Shown: in pieces, positions 33,852 through 42,351 of the stretch
Layout: each line of letters begins with the position of its first letter
Position numbering within the stretch: position 1 is the first letter of the stretch
Assembly: GCF_042675705.1 (NCBI RefSeq)
Contig: NZ_JBHTJJ010000007.1
Strand: one strand, 5' to 3'
DNA from: Ruegeria arenilitoris
GTDB taxonomy: Bacteria; Pseudomonadota; Alphaproteobacteria; Rhodobacterales; Rhodobacteraceae
DNA length: 64,000 nucleotides
Notes under the pieces: generated by a model
What the model was told of the DNA's origin: nothing
The model's database searches: none
What the model saw: the letters and a program-made list of their open reading frames with translations, nothing else
Translations under genes and position numbers: made by a program

Positions 33852-34424
33852 ATGTTTTACAAGGACGAACGGCTTGCGCTGTTCATCGACGGCTCGAATC
33901 TGTACGCCGCCGCAAAAGCACTGGGGTTTGACATCGATTACAAGTTGCTTCGCCAGGAATTCATGCGTCGAGGCAAGCTTCTCAGAGCCTTCTACTACAC
34001 AGCGCTGCTAGAAAACGACGAATACTCACCGATCCGTCCGCTTGTCGATTGGCTGCATTACAATGGCTTCACCATGGTGACCAAGCCGGCCAAAGAATAC
34101 ACCGACAGCATGGGGCGCCGTAAGGTCAAGGGGAACATGGACATCGAACTGACTGTCGATGCCATGGAGCTTGCGCCGCGCGTGGATCATATCGTGCTGT
34201 TTTCGGGTGATGGGGATTTCCGCCCGCTGATTGCCAGCCTGCAACGTCAGGGCGTGCGCGTTTCGGTCGTCTCGACCATCCGCAGCCAGCCGCCGATGAT
34301 TTCGGACGAGTTGCGTCGACAGGCCGACAATTTCATCGAGCTTGACGACCTGCGCGACGTGATCGGACGCCCTCCACGGGACGTGTCCGATGAACCGCGC
34401 ACGGTAGCCGTCGCAGGAAAATAA
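33852..34424 (+). CDS. NYN-domain (LabA/DUF88) protein, putative RNase
   Basis: A 190-residue protein of the NYN/PIN-like fold, with acidic residues in the expected places: Asp13 and Asn16 in LALFIDGSNLY, GNMDIELTVDAM, and LFSGDGDFRPLI. Family members are thought to be metal-dependent RNases; one cyanobacterial member, LabA, affects circadian gene expression. A ribosome-binding site GGAAGGA lies nine bases before the ATG. The gene stands alone between folK and ispH and has a strong terminator of its own. Confidence 0.88.
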   Translation: MFYKDERLALFIDGSNLYAAAKALGFDIDYKLLRQEFMRRGKLLRAFYYTALLENDEYSPIRPLVDWLHYNGFTMVTKPAKEYTDSMGRRKVKGNMDIELTVDAMELAPRVDHIVLFSGDGDFRPLIASLQRQGVRVSVVSTIRSQPPMISDELRRQADNFIELDDLRDVIGRPPRDVSDEPRTVAVAGK

Positions 34425-34462
34425 GAACTCCGCCATCCACCACTCACACATGTGGAGCAATC

Positions 34463-34497
34463 GCGCGGTCAGGACTTTTTGTCCTGGCCGCGCTTCT
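34463..34497 (+). terminator. Intrinsic terminator of the NYN-domain gene
   Basis: GCGCGGTCAGGAC-TTTTT-GTCCTGGCCGCGC (34463-34493), 13 pairs with one G-T wobble, followed by TTCTTTA. The stem begins 39 bp after the stop codon. Confidence 0.9.
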
Positions 34498-34624
34498 TTA
34501 ATCAAGAACCCGTGCTCAAACGGGTATTGGCTAACAGGACTTCATGTCAGCATGATGACAAGGCTGTCCTGACTGGACCAACAGGTGGAAAAGCCTTACC
34601 TGTCCCTTTCAAGGAGACAGACGC

Positions 34625-35575
34625 ATGACCAAGCCCCCCCTGACCCTGTATCTGGCCGCCCCGCGCGGGTTTTGCGCCGGCGTGGACCGCGCGATCAAGA
34701 TCGTGGAAATGGCCCTGCAGAAATGGGGCGCCCCGGTCTATGTCCGGCATGAGATCGTGCACAACAAGTTCGTCGTGGACGGGCTGCGCGCCAAGGGAGC
34801 CGTCTTTGTCGAAGAGCTGGACGAATGCCCCGATGACCGACCGGTGATCTTTTCCGCCCACGGCGTGCCCAAATCGGTGCCCGCCGCCGCAGCCGCGCGC
34901 GAGATGATCTATGTCGACGCCACCTGCCCGCTGGTGTCCAAGGTCCATATCGAGGCCCAGCGCCACGCCGAGGCCGGGTTGCAGATGATCATGATCGGGC
35001 ACAAGGGCCACCCTGAAACCGTCGGGACCATGGGCCAGCTGCCCGAGGGCGAAGTTCTGCTGGTGGAGACGGTTGACGATGTGGCCGGGGTGCAGGTCCG
35101 CGACCCCGAAAAACTGGCCTTTGTCACCCAGACCACCTTGTCGGTGGACGATACGCGCGACATCGTGGCCGCGCTGCAGGACCGGTTCCCGGCCATCGTC
35201 GGCCCACACAAGGAAGACATCTGCTATGCCACCACCAACCGCCAGGAGGCGGTGAAGACCGTCGCACCCAAGTCGGATGCGCTGCTGGTGGTTGGTGCGC
35301 CCAACTCCTCGAATTCGCGCCGCCTGGTCGAGGTGGCGTCCAAGGCGGGCTGCACCTATGCCCAGCTGGTGCAGCGCGCCACCGACATCGACTGGCGCGC
35401 GCTCGAGGGGATTTCCAGCATCGCCATCACCGCCGGCGCCTCGGCCCCCGAAGTTCTGGTGAACGAGGTGATCGACGCCTTCCGCGAACGCTATGACGTG
35501 ACCGTCGAAACCGTCGAAACCGCCACCGAGAATGTCGAGTTCAAGGTGCCCCGCATTCTGCGCGTGCCCGCATGA
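34625..35575 (+). CDS. ispH: 4-hydroxy-3-methylbut-2-enyl diphosphate reductase
   Basis: A 316-residue IspH (LytB), the last enzyme of the methylerythritol phosphate route to isoprenoids. The three iron-sulfur ligands are Cys17 (PRGFCAGV), Cys101 (DATCPLV) and Cys200 (EDICYATTNRQ). The catalytic TxE-type stretch and SSNSRRLVEVA for substrate binding are present. The ATG at 34625 follows AAGGAGA. It is the first gene of a five-gene overlapping cluster (ispH, DUF3429, methyltransferase, rnhA, TRIC). Confidence 0.96.
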   Translation: MTKPPLTLYLAAPRGFCAGVDRAIKIVEMALQKWGAPVYVRHEIVHNKFVVDGLRAKGAVFVEELDECPDDRPVIFSAHGVPKSVPAAAAAREMIYVDATCPLVSKVHIEAQRHAEAGLQMIMIGHKGHPETVGTMGQLPEGEVLLVETVDDVAGVQVRDPEKLAFVTQTTLSVDDTRDIVAALQDRFPAIVGPHKEDICYATTNRQEAVKTVAPKSDALLVVGAPNSSNSRRLVEVASKAGCTYAQLVQRATDIDWRALEGISSIAITAGASAPEVLVNEVIDAFRERYDVTVETVETATENVEFKVPRILRVPA

Positions 35576-36024
35576 GCGGCATCCCCCGCGCACCATTGGT
35601 TCTGGGTCTGGCCGGTCTGATCCCCTTTGTATGGGGCGCGCTGACCTACCTGAGCGGAGACCTGAACGACTGGGGCAGCCGCGCGCTGGGTCCCCGGTTC
35701 GTGGGGCCCTATGTGCAGCTATTTTATGGCGCGGTAATCCTCAGCTTCATGTCCGGCGTTCTATGGGGTTTTTCCACCAAGACCGCGGGCAGCCGGGCGA
35801 CGCTGTGCTATGGGCTGTCGGTTCTGCCGGCGCTGTGGGCGTTCTTCACCACCGGCGGCGGGCCGGTCGACGCGGGCACCAACCTGATGATCGGCTTTGC
35901 CGGGCTGCTGGTGCTGGACGCGCTGTTCTGGTCTTGGGGCCTGACCCCGCGCTGGTGGATGAAACTGCGGCTGCTGCTGAGCGCCGTTGTACTCGCCTGC
36001 CTGGCCGTTGGAGTATTCCTGTGA
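35572..36024 (+). CDS. DUF3429 membrane protein
   Basis: A 150-residue protein with about five membrane segments, GLAGLIPFVWGALTYL at its start and LQ/LFYGAVILSFMSGVLWGF in the middle, matching the DUF3429 family. Its function is unknown. The ATG overlaps the ispH stop (ATGA), and its own stop overlaps the GTG start of the methyltransferase gene (GTGA), so it is locked into the operon. Confidence 0.85.
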   Translation: MSGIPRAPLVLGLAGLIPFVWGALTYLSGDLNDWGSRALGPRFVGPYVQLFYGAVILSFMSGVLWGFSTKTAGSRATLCYGLSVLPALWAFFTTGGGPVDAGTNLMIGFAGLLVLDALFWSWGLTPRWWMKLRLLLSAVVLACLAVGVFL

Positions 36025-36605
36025 GCGACAAACGAACCATCGACGCCTACACAACCCGTGTGGACGACTATCTGAAAGTGCCGCTGCCGCCCGAACAAAT
36101 CGAGGCGCGCGCAGCATTCGCGCAGGCGGTCGGCGACGGGCTGGTGCTGGATCTGGGGTCGGGTCCGGGTTCGGACAGCGGTTTCTTTCTGCGCCAGGGG
36201 CTGCGGGTTCGGGCGCTGGACGCCACACCGGCCTTTGTCGAACACGCCCGCGCAAATGGCGTGGACGCGCATCTGGGCACGTTCGACGACGTGACCGAAA
36301 CGGCCGAATACGATGGGGTCTATGCCAGCTTTTCCCTGCTGCACGCCCCGCGCGCCGATTTCCCGCGACACCTGGCCGCCATCCACCGGGCCCTTAAGCC
36401 GGGCGGCGTGTTCTTTCTTGGCCTCAAACTGGGCACCGGAGAGCATCGCGACGAACTGGACCGCTACTACACCTATTTCACGCGCCCCGAGATCGAGACC
36501 GCGTTGGTCGAGGCCGGGTTCGTCATTGACCGTGTCACCACCGGTATGGGAAAGGGGCTGGCCGGTTCTTATGACGGTTTCATTCTGGTGCTGTCCCATG
36601 CCTGA
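36021..36605 (+). CDS. Class I SAM-dependent methyltransferase
   Basis: A 194-residue Rossmann-fold methyltransferase. The SAM-binding motif I is VLDLGSGPGSDSGFFL, motif II ends at ALDATPAFV, and ALKPGGVFFLGLK corresponds to motif V. The substrate is unknown. The start is a GTG overlapping the DUF3429 stop codon by three bases; an upstream in-frame extension runs inside ispH and is not credible. The 3' end overlaps rnhA by eight bases. Confidence 0.85.
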   Translation: MSDKRTIDAYTTRVDDYLKVPLPPEQIEARAAFAQAVGDGLVLDLGSGPGSDSGFFLRQGLRVRALDATPAFVEHARANGVDAHLGTFDDVTETAEYDGVYASFSLLHAPRADFPRHLAAIHRALKPGGVFFLGLKLGTGEHRDELDRYYTYFTRPEIETALVEAGFVIDRVTTGMGKGLAGSYDGFILVLSHA

Positions 36606-37065
36606 TCTGTTTGCCTATACCGATGGTGCCTGTTCCGGCAATCCCGGCCCCGGAGGCTGGGGCGTGCTGCTGCAGGCGATGGATGGAGAAACCGTCCTGA
36701 AAGAGCGCGAGCTGAGCGGCGGCGAGGCCGAGACCACCAACAACCGGATGGAGCTGCTGGCCGCGATCCGCGCGCTCGAGACGTTGGAGCGGCCCTCGAA
36801 GATCACCATCGTGACCGACAGCGCCTATGTGAAAAACGGGGTGACGGGCTGGATCCACGGGTGGAAGCGCAACGGCTGGAAGACCGCAAGCAGGAAACCC
36901 GTCAAGAACGTGGATCTGTGGCAGCGGCTGGACGAAGCCCAACAGCGCCATGACGTGACCTGGGAATGGGTCAAGGGCCATGCTGGCCACCCCGAAAACG
37001 AACGCGCCGACGAACTGGCACGCGCGGGCATGGCCCCGTTCAAGCCGAAAAAGGCCCGTACATGA
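36598..37065 (+). CDS. rnhA: Ribonuclease HI
   Basis: A 155-residue RNase HI that cuts the RNA strand of RNA-DNA hybrids. The acidic catalytic residues are in place: Asp9 in LFAYTDGACSGNPGPGGW, Glu in NNRMELLAA, Asp in VTDSAYV and Asp in NERADELARAG. It includes the basic protrusion KRNGWKTASRKPVKN. The ATG at 36598 overlaps the methyltransferase gene, and the stop overlaps the TRIC gene start (ATGA). Confidence 0.95.
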   Translation: MPDLFAYTDGACSGNPGPGGWGVLLQAMDGETVLKERELSGGEAETTNNRMELLAAIRALETLERPSKITIVTDSAYVKNGVTGWIHGWKRNGWKTASRKPVKNVDLWQRLDEAQQRHDVTWEWVKGHAGHPENERADELARAGMAPFKPKKART

Positions 37066-37685
37066 GCGGTCTGGCCCTGCTGGACTATGCCTCGGTTCTG
37101 GTCTTTGCGCTGACCGGGGCGCTGGTGGCCAGCCGGGCACAGCTGGATCTTGTGGGGTTTGCCTTCATCGCCTGTCTGACGGCGGTGGGCGGTGGCACGG
37201 TGCGTGATCTGCTGCTGGATCGGCACCCCGTCTTCTGGGTGGGCCAACCTGACTATATCCTGATCGCGGTGGCGGCGGCGGTGGTCGTGTTCTTCACCGC
37301 GCATCTAGTCGAAAGCCGCTACAACTGGTTGGTCTGGCTGGACAGTTTCGCGCTGTCGATCGCCGTGGCCGCGGGAACGGGCGCGGCGCTGGCGCTGGGT
37401 CAGTCGGGCGTGATCGTGGTGTTGATGGGTGTGACCACCGGCTGCCTGGGCGGGCTGATGCGCGACGTGGTCTGCAACGAGGTACCGTTGGTGCTGAAAC
37501 AGGGCGAGCTCTATGTCTCTTGCGCTTTCACCGGTGCGCTGGTGGCCGTGGTGGCCACCCGTCTGGGGCTGGAGACGCTGCTGGCGCTGGGCCTGTGCGC
37601 GCTGTCCTGCTGGGCGCTGCGGGCCGGATCGCTGCTGTTCGGCTGGCAGTTACCGGTCTACAAGGCGCGCCCGCCGCGGAGCTAG
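37062..37685 (+). CDS. Trimeric intracellular cation (TRIC/YicG-type) channel protein
   Basis: A 207-residue membrane protein with about seven helices in two repeats. Both repeats carry the family's GGGTVRDLLLD and GGLMRDVVCNEVP motifs. Bacterial members form homotrimeric potassium- or sodium-permeable channels; some may transport glycine. It closes the overlapping ispH cluster. Its last four bases overlap the convergent DinB gene. Confidence 0.85.
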   Translation: MSGLALLDYASVLVFALTGALVASRAQLDLVGFAFIACLTAVGGGTVRDLLLDRHPVFWVGQPDYILIAVAAAVVVFFTAHLVESRYNWLVWLDSFALSIAVAAGTGAALALGQSGVIVVLMGVTTGCLGGLMRDVVCNEVPLVLKQGELYVSCAFTGALVAVVATRLGLETLLALGLCALSCWALRAGSLLFGWQLPVYKARPPRS

Positions 37686-38242
37686 AGGCCGCGCCAGACC
37701 TCTTCCTCGGTCAGGTTCAGAGATGCGAAATTTTCGGCCCGTAGCGATCTGTCAGCCTCCCACTCCATGAAGAACTCATCCAGTTGCGGCGGAGCGATCA
37801 TAGTGCCCGAAAGCATCGAATGGACTTGTCCCCGATGGTGAATCTGGTGCTGCAGCAAGTGCAGGATCGTGCGGTCGTACCGCTCGACTTGCACTGCGTC
37901 CCCACGTGGAATCCTGACGCGTGCAGTTTCATCCAAAACCTTCTCATCGCGGCAAACATCCACAAAACGTTGGTCGATGGCGCGCTGGTGCGCCGAAAGC
38001 TCGGGCAATTCGGGATAGGGAGTTTCCGGGTCGAAAGCGTCCAATCCCATTGGCCGGCCTTCCAATGCGGTGACGTAGAAAAGATCGACCGTGTAAATGT
38101 GATTGAGAGTCTCGATGATGGACGGGAAGAAACCAGTACGGTGCTTCGCCAGTTCCTCGGAGGGCAATTGCGCGCAAGCCTTCAGAATTCGGTGGTTGGC
38201 CCATGCGTTGTTATAAGCTTGTGGCAAGAAATAGTTTTTCAT
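37682..38242 (-). CDS. DinB family protein
   Basis: A 186-residue DinB/YfiT-like four-helix protein. Potential metal ligands are His in LNHIYTVD and the pair in QHQIHHRGQVHSML, typical of the family. Members with known activity are metal-dependent thiol S-transferases acting on bacillithiol, mycothiol or glutathione. No LexA-type box was seen upstream, so DNA-damage induction is not supported. It converges on the TRIC gene with a four-base overlap. Confidence 0.87.
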   Translation of the reverse strand: MKNYFLPQAYNNAWANHRILKACAQLPSEELAKHRTGFFPSIIETLNHIYTVDLFYVTALEGRPMGLDAFDPETPYPELPELSAHQRAIDQRFVDVCRDEKVLDETARVRIPRGDAVQVERYDRTILHLLQHQIHHRGQVHSMLSGTMIAPPQLDEFFMEWEADRSLRAENFASLNLTEEEVWRGL

Positions 38243-38299
38243 TTCCGATGCCTAGTTGATTGCCAAAGCACTGTCTAGCGTGGCCTGCGACCTGCCGCA

Positions 38300-38536
38300 T
38301 CAACGCCGGAAATAGGTCTTCCAGAGCCAGATCAGCAGCAGCGCGCCCAGCACCGCGCCGACGAATCCGGGCATCCAGCCCATGACCGTCAGCAAGGCGC
38401 GCATGATCAGCCCGCCCACCACGGCCCCGGCGATGCCGATCAGCAGGGTGGTGGGGATGTCCGCCTCGATCCGCATCAGGCGGGTGGCCAGAAATCCGGC
38501 CGCGGCGCCGATGACGATCAGGGCAAGGACGGGCAT
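38300..38536 (-). CDS. GlsB/YeaQ/YmgE-type small membrane protein
   Basis: A 78-residue protein of three hydrophobic segments with IGIAGAVVGGLIMR in the middle, matching the transglycosylase-associated (GlsB/YeaQ/YmgE) family. Despite the family name no enzymatic activity is established; members are stress-related inner-membrane proteins. It begins one base after another small membrane gene, which in turn overlaps fmt, so all three may be co-transcribed. Confidence 0.78.
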   Translation of the reverse strand: MPVLALIVIGAAAGFLATRLMRIEADIPTTLLIGIAGAVVGGLIMRALLTVMGWMPGFVGAVLGALLLIWLWKTYFRR

Positions 38537-38537
38537 C

Positions 38538-38774
38538 TCATTTCCTCCAATGCGTGGGCACGATGATCAAGGCCCCCACCGACGAGATCACCGCATCCAG
38601 CCCCGGCGGTCCAAAGCTGATGCCGAACATGATGCGGATGAAATAGAACAGGAACGCTCCGCCCACGCAGATGATGATGGATTGCAGATAACCGTTGTGG
38701 GTAAAGCCCGTCACCTCGGATAGATAGCCGACGATGCCGGCAATCACGACGGTGCCCATCATCACCATGAACAT
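38538..38774 (-). CDS. Small membrane protein following fmt
   Basis: A 78-residue protein with three hydrophobic segments, including VVIAGIVGYLSEVTGF and SIIICVGGAFLFYFI, and a C-terminal VISSVGALIIVPTHWRK. It looks like a distant cousin of the GlsB/YeaQ type encoded next to it. The ATG at 38774 shares one base with the fmt stop codon. No function is known. Confidence 0.7.
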   Translation of the reverse strand: MFMVMMGTVVIAGIVGYLSEVTGFTHNGYLQSIIICVGGAFLFYFIRIMFGISFGPPGLDAVISSVGALIIVPTHWRK

Positions 38775-39694
38775 CAGGACGTCTCCGAGTCGAGGCGGGT
38801 TCCGGCCGGGATCGGCCAGCCCCGCAGAAAAGTTTCCCCATCCTGCGCCGCCTTGCCCGCCCGTTGCAAGCGCAGCAGCTCGACCGCGCCGGTGCCGCAG
38901 GCCACGCGCAGCGCGTCGTCCAGCACCTCGCCCGGCACACCCTGCCCGTCCGACAGGCGCGAGGCGAGCAGCTTGACGCGCTCGCCCTCGATCTGAGTCC
39001 AGGCGCCGGGAAAGGGCGACAGGCCACGAATCTGGCGATCGACATCGACGGCGGGGCGCGACCAGTCCACGCGGGCCTCGGCCTTGTCGATCTTGGCGGC
39101 ATAGGTCACGCCGACCTCGGGCTGCGGTTCGGGGGTCAGCTCGGGCAGGCGGTCCAGTGCCTGCACGATCAGATCGGCGCCCATCGCCGACAGACGGTCA
39201 TGCAGCTGTGCGGTGGTTTCCTCGGGTCCGATCGGGGTGGCCTGACGCAGCAGGACGGGGCCGGTGTCCAGACCGGCCTCCATCTGCATGATGCAGATGC
39301 CGGTCTCGGCATCGCCCGCCATGATCGCCCGGTGGATCGGCGCGGCCCCGCGCCAGCGCGGCAGCAGGCTGGCGTGGATGTTCAGGCAGCCATGCCGGGG
39401 CGCGTCCAGAATCGGCTGCGGCAGGATCAGCCCATAGGCCACGACCACGGCCACATCAGCTTTCAGCTCGGCAAAGGCTTCCTGTTCTTCGGACGATTTC
39501 AGCGAGGTGGGATGGCGCACCGGCAGGCCCAGCGCCTCGGCGCGGGCGTGCACCGGCGTGGGCCGGTCCTTCTTGCCGCGACCGGCCGGGCGCGGGGGCT
39601 GGCAATAGACGGCGGCGATCTCGTGCCCGGCCTGCACCAGCGCATCCAGCACCGGCACCGAAAACTCGGGCGTTCCCATGAAGATGACGCGCAT
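38774..39694 (-). CDS. fmt: Methionyl-tRNA formyltransferase
   Basis: A 306-residue Fmt that formylates initiator methionyl-tRNA using 10-formyltetrahydrofolate. It starts MRVIFMGTPEFSVPVL and has the catalytic block LNIHASLLPRWRGAAPI with its Asn-His pair, then ETGICIMQM. The C-terminal OB-fold domain for tRNA binding is present. It lies six bases after the degenerate deformylase gene and downstream of the active one, so formylation and deformylation genes are in one operon. Confidence 0.96.
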   Translation of the reverse strand: MRVIFMGTPEFSVPVLDALVQAGHEIAAVYCQPPRPAGRGKKDRPTPVHARAEALGLPVRHPTSLKSSEEQEAFAELKADVAVVVAYGLILPQPILDAPRHGCLNIHASLLPRWRGAAPIHRAIMAGDAETGICIMQMEAGLDTGPVLLRQATPIGPEETTAQLHDRLSAMGADLIVQALDRLPELTPEPQPEVGVTYAAKIDKAEARVDWSRPAVDVDRQIRGLSPFPGAWTQIEGERVKLLASRLSDGQGVPGEVLDDALRVACGTGAVELLRLQRAGKAAQDGETFLRGWPIPAGTRLDSETS

Positions 39695-39700
39695 GCCGCC

Positions 39701-40195
39701 CTACCCCGCCTTTTTCGCCTTGCGCAGCAGCATGTCGCGTTTGACCTTGCTGAGACGGTCGAAATACATCCGGCCGTTCAGATGGTCGATCTGGTGCTGC
39801 ACGCTGGTGGCTTCGATGCCGACGAAATCGCGCCGGTCGATCTCGCCTTTTTCATTGAGAAATCGGACCGTCACCGCACGCGGACGTTTGATCTTGGCCG
39901 ACACGCCCGGCAGGTTAGGGCTGGCCTCGTCATGCTCGCGCAGCTCGATCGAACTGTGCAGGATTTCGGGGTTGGCCAAGCGCACCGCGCGGCCACGGTC
40001 GGCCGAGCCGTCCACGACCGCCAACCGCAGCATCACACCGATCTGGGGCGCCGCCAGGCCGACGCCGGGCATCGCCTCCATCGTGTCGATCATGTCGTCC
40101 CAGATGGCGCGGATCTCATCGGTGATCTCGGTCACCGGCTCGGCCTTGGTGCGCAGGCGCTTGTCGGGCCATGGCAGGCAGGGACGGACGGTCAT
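39701..40195 (-). CDS. Peptide deformylase paralogue lacking active-site residues
   Basis: A 164-residue protein with the deformylase fold but a damaged active site. Motif 1 is kept (GVGLAAPQ, 44-51). Motif 2, normally EGCLS with the metal-binding Cys, reads EASPN at 90-94, with Ser92 in place of Cys. Motif 3, normally HEXXH, reads HQIDH at 134-138, so the catalytic Glu is Gln135. The gene starts at an ATG overlapping the stop of the intact deformylase gene (ATGA) and is followed by fmt. The rest of the frame is intact, so it looks maintained rather than decaying. A regulatory, ribosome-binding or redundant role is possible. Confidence 0.85.
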   Translation of the reverse strand: MTVRPCLPWPDKRLRTKAEPVTEITDEIRAIWDDMIDTMEAMPGVGLAAPQIGVMLRLAVVDGSADRGRAVRLANPEILHSSIELREHDEASPNLPGVSAKIKRPRAVTVRFLNEKGEIDRRDFVGIEATSVQHQIDHLNGRMYFDRLSKVKRDMLLRKAKKAG

Positions 40196-40710
40196 GCGCG
40201 GGCAAGCTCGCGCTTGAGCTTGACCATCTTGCGCGTGATCATCTGCCGTTTCAGCGGCTTGAGATAGTCGATGAACAGCTTGCCGTTCAGGTGGTCGATC
40301 TCGTGCTGCACGCAGGTGGCCCAGAGACCGTCGAAGGTTTCGCGCTGCGCGTTGCCGCTCTGGTCCATCCAAGCGACCTCGACCTCGGCCGGGCGGGTGA
40401 CCTCGGCGAACTGATCGGGGATCGACAGGCAGCCTTCCTCGTAGGCGCTGGTTTCGTCCGAGGCCGAGATGATCTCGGGGTTGAACATCACCAACGGGCG
40501 GGGGGTGGCGCCTTCCTCTTTGACGCAATCCAGCACGATCAGCCGCTCCAGCACGCCGATCTGGGGCGCGGCCAGCCCGATGCCCGGCGCGTCATACATG
40601 GTTTCCAGCATGTCGTCAGCCAGCGTGCGCAGCTCGTCCGACAGGTCGTCCACGGGCGCACAGACCTTTTTCAGGCGGGGATCGGGATGGATCAGGATGT
40701 TGCGTTTCAT
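40192..40710 (-). CDS. def: Peptide deformylase (intact)
   Basis: A 172-residue peptide deformylase, a metalloenzyme that removes the N-formyl group from new proteins. All three motifs are intact: GIGLAAPQ (43-50), EEGCLSIP with Cys94, and QHEIDH with His136, Glu137 and His140. It starts MKRNILIHPDPRLKK. It is the first gene of the def-(paralogue)-fmt set, overlapping the next gene by four bases, and divergent from the PatB-type gene. Confidence 0.96.
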   Translation of the reverse strand: MKRNILIHPDPRLKKVCAPVDDLSDELRTLADDMLETMYDAPGIGLAAPQIGVLERLIVLDCVKEEGATPRPLVMFNPEIISASDETSAYEEGCLSIPDQFAEVTRPAEVEVAWMDQSGNAQRETFDGLWATCVQHEIDHLNGKLFIDYLKPLKRQMITRKMVKLKRELARA

Positions 40711-40804
40711 GGGGCTGATTTAGGTCATCGCGCGCGTGGCCGCAACGCCCCCCTTGCGCCGGGCGAATTTCCCGATAGCTTTCGGGCCAACGAATGGAGC
40801 AGAC

Positions 40805-41977
40805 ATGACTTTCAACGACCTGATCGACCGCCGGGGCACCTTCAGCTCGAAATGGGACAAGATGGAGAAACTCTATGGTGTCTCGCCCGAGGACGGGCTC
40901 GCCATGTGGACCGCCGATTCCGACTATGCCACCGCGCCCTGCGTGATCGAGGCGGTGCGCCGCGCGGCGGATCACGGGGTGTTCGGCTATTCCTGGCAGC
41001 ACCCGGCCTATCTGCAGGCGGTGCAGTGGTGGATGCAGAACCGCCACGACTGGGCGATCGGCACCGATTGGGTTCTGACCACACAGGGTCTGGGCAACGC
41101 CATCGCGCTGAGCCTCGATGTGTGGAGCCAACCGGGCGACGGGGTGGTGATCTTCACGCCGGTCTACCACGAGTTTGCACACAAGGTGAACAAGACCGGC
41201 CGCCGGGTGGTGGAATGCCCGCTGGTGCGGGCCCGCGATACCTATGAGATAGACTTGGATGACGCGCAGTCGCGGCTGGACGGGTCGGAAAAGCTGTTGC
41301 TGTGGTGCTCACCACAGAACCCGTCGGGGCGGGTCTGGACACCGGACGAGCTGCGCGCGGTGGCGGCCTTTGCCGAACGCAACGGGCTGATCCTGATCTC
41401 GGACGAAGTGCATCATGATCTGGTCTATCCCGGGCATACATTCGTGCCGATGGACGTTGCCGCGCCGGATGCACGGCCCTGGACGGTGACGCTGACCGCA
41501 CCGTCCAAGACCTTCAACATCGCCGGCCAGCGCACGGGCAACATGATCATTCCCGACGACAAGCTGCGGGCGCAAATGCGCCACCGGCTGAACACGCTGG
41601 ACTACGACCCCAGCGCATTGGGCGTGGCGATGATCACCGCAGCCTACTCACCCGAGGGCGCCGAATGGGTGGATGCCCAGATCGACCACCTGAACGGCAA
41701 TCGCGCGCTATTCGATGCCGCGATTTCCGAGATCCCCGGCCTGTGGTCGATGCCCCTGCAGGCGACCTACTTGGCCTGGGTCGATTTCTCGGGCACCGGA
41801 ATGGACCACGCCGAATTCGTGCGCCGTCTGCGCGATGATGCGCGGATCGCAACGTCATCCGGTCCGGGGTTTGGAACGGGAGGCGAGACCTTCGAACGGT
41901 TCAATCTCGCCACTCAGCGGGCGCGGGTCGAGGACGCGTGCGCCCGTTTGAAACTTGCTTTTTCCGACCTTCAATAA
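40805..41977 (+). CDS. PatB/MalY-type PLP-dependent C-S lyase
   Basis: A 390-residue fold-type I PLP enzyme of the MalY/PatB branch, recognised from FSSKWDKMEKLYG, MWTADSDYATAPCV, SPQNPSGRVW and the cofactor-lysine region TAPSKTFNIAGQRTG. Relatives cleave cystathionine or other cysteine S-conjugates to a thiol, pyruvate and ammonia. The ATG at 40805 is preceded by GGAGCAGAC. It is divergent from def and ends 20 bp before a convergent hypothetical gene. Confidence 0.87.
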   Translation: MTFNDLIDRRGTFSSKWDKMEKLYGVSPEDGLAMWTADSDYATAPCVIEAVRRAADHGVFGYSWQHPAYLQAVQWWMQNRHDWAIGTDWVLTTQGLGNAIALSLDVWSQPGDGVVIFTPVYHEFAHKVNKTGRRVVECPLVRARDTYEIDLDDAQSRLDGSEKLLLWCSPQNPSGRVWTPDELRAVAAFAERNGLILISDEVHHDLVYPGHTFVPMDVAAPDARPWTVTLTAPSKTFNIAGQRTGNMIIPDDKLRAQMRHRLNTLDYDPSALGVAMITAAYSPEGAEWVDAQIDHLNGNRALFDAAISEIPGLWSMPLQATYLAWVDFSGTGMDHAEFVRRLRDDARIATSSGPGFGTGGETFERFNLATQRARVEDACARLKLAFSDLQ

Positions 41978-41997
41978 GGCCGCGCGAACGGTCTGCC

Positions 41998-42351
41998 CTA
42001 GTCGTCTTTGCCGAGAAGGGCGATTGGGGCATCCGGCGCGCGATAGAAATCCAGTGGCGCCTTGTCCGCCGCGACGGTGCTGCGCTTGAACTCATATCGC
42101 ATCTGGCCGCCGTCTTCCTCGTCAGCGACGATCAGGCATTGATACAGGTGGTTGGCGCCGTCAAAAATATCGACCAGTCCACGTAGACGCGGTGTTGTCT
42201 CGGCCTCGACGGCGAAACCATCCTTCCACAATTTGAGGATTCTGTAGGTATTGTCGCCCATTTCCACCCGCAGACGGCTGGACTTCTTGAGCGATGCGAT
42301 TCGGGCCGCATCCAATTCGGCGCTAATTTCCTTGGAAACATAAGTACTCAT
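41998..42351 (-). CDS. Conserved hypothetical protein
   Basis: A 117-residue soluble protein, with MSTYVSKEISAELDAARI at its start and a predicted beta-rich core including SRLRVEMGDNTYRIL and GLVDIFDGANHLYQCLIV. The pattern is faintly like a PilZ-type barrel but the RxxxR and DxSxxG motifs are absent. I do not recognise the family. The ATG at 42351 is chosen because it fits the following coding pattern; an in-frame start five codons upstream is weaker. Confidence 0.6.
   Translation of the reverse strand: MSTYVSKEISAELDAARIASLKKSSRLRVEMGDNTYRILKLWKDGFAVEAETTPRLRGLVDIFDGANHLYQCLIVADEEDGGQMRYEFKRSTVAADKAPLDFYRAPDAPIALLGKDD

Noticed and set aside
38300..38774. Two small membrane proteins as a toxin pair or holin system
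   Set aside because: One matches the GlsB/YeaQ family and both sit in the fmt operon, without lysis genes or phage context.
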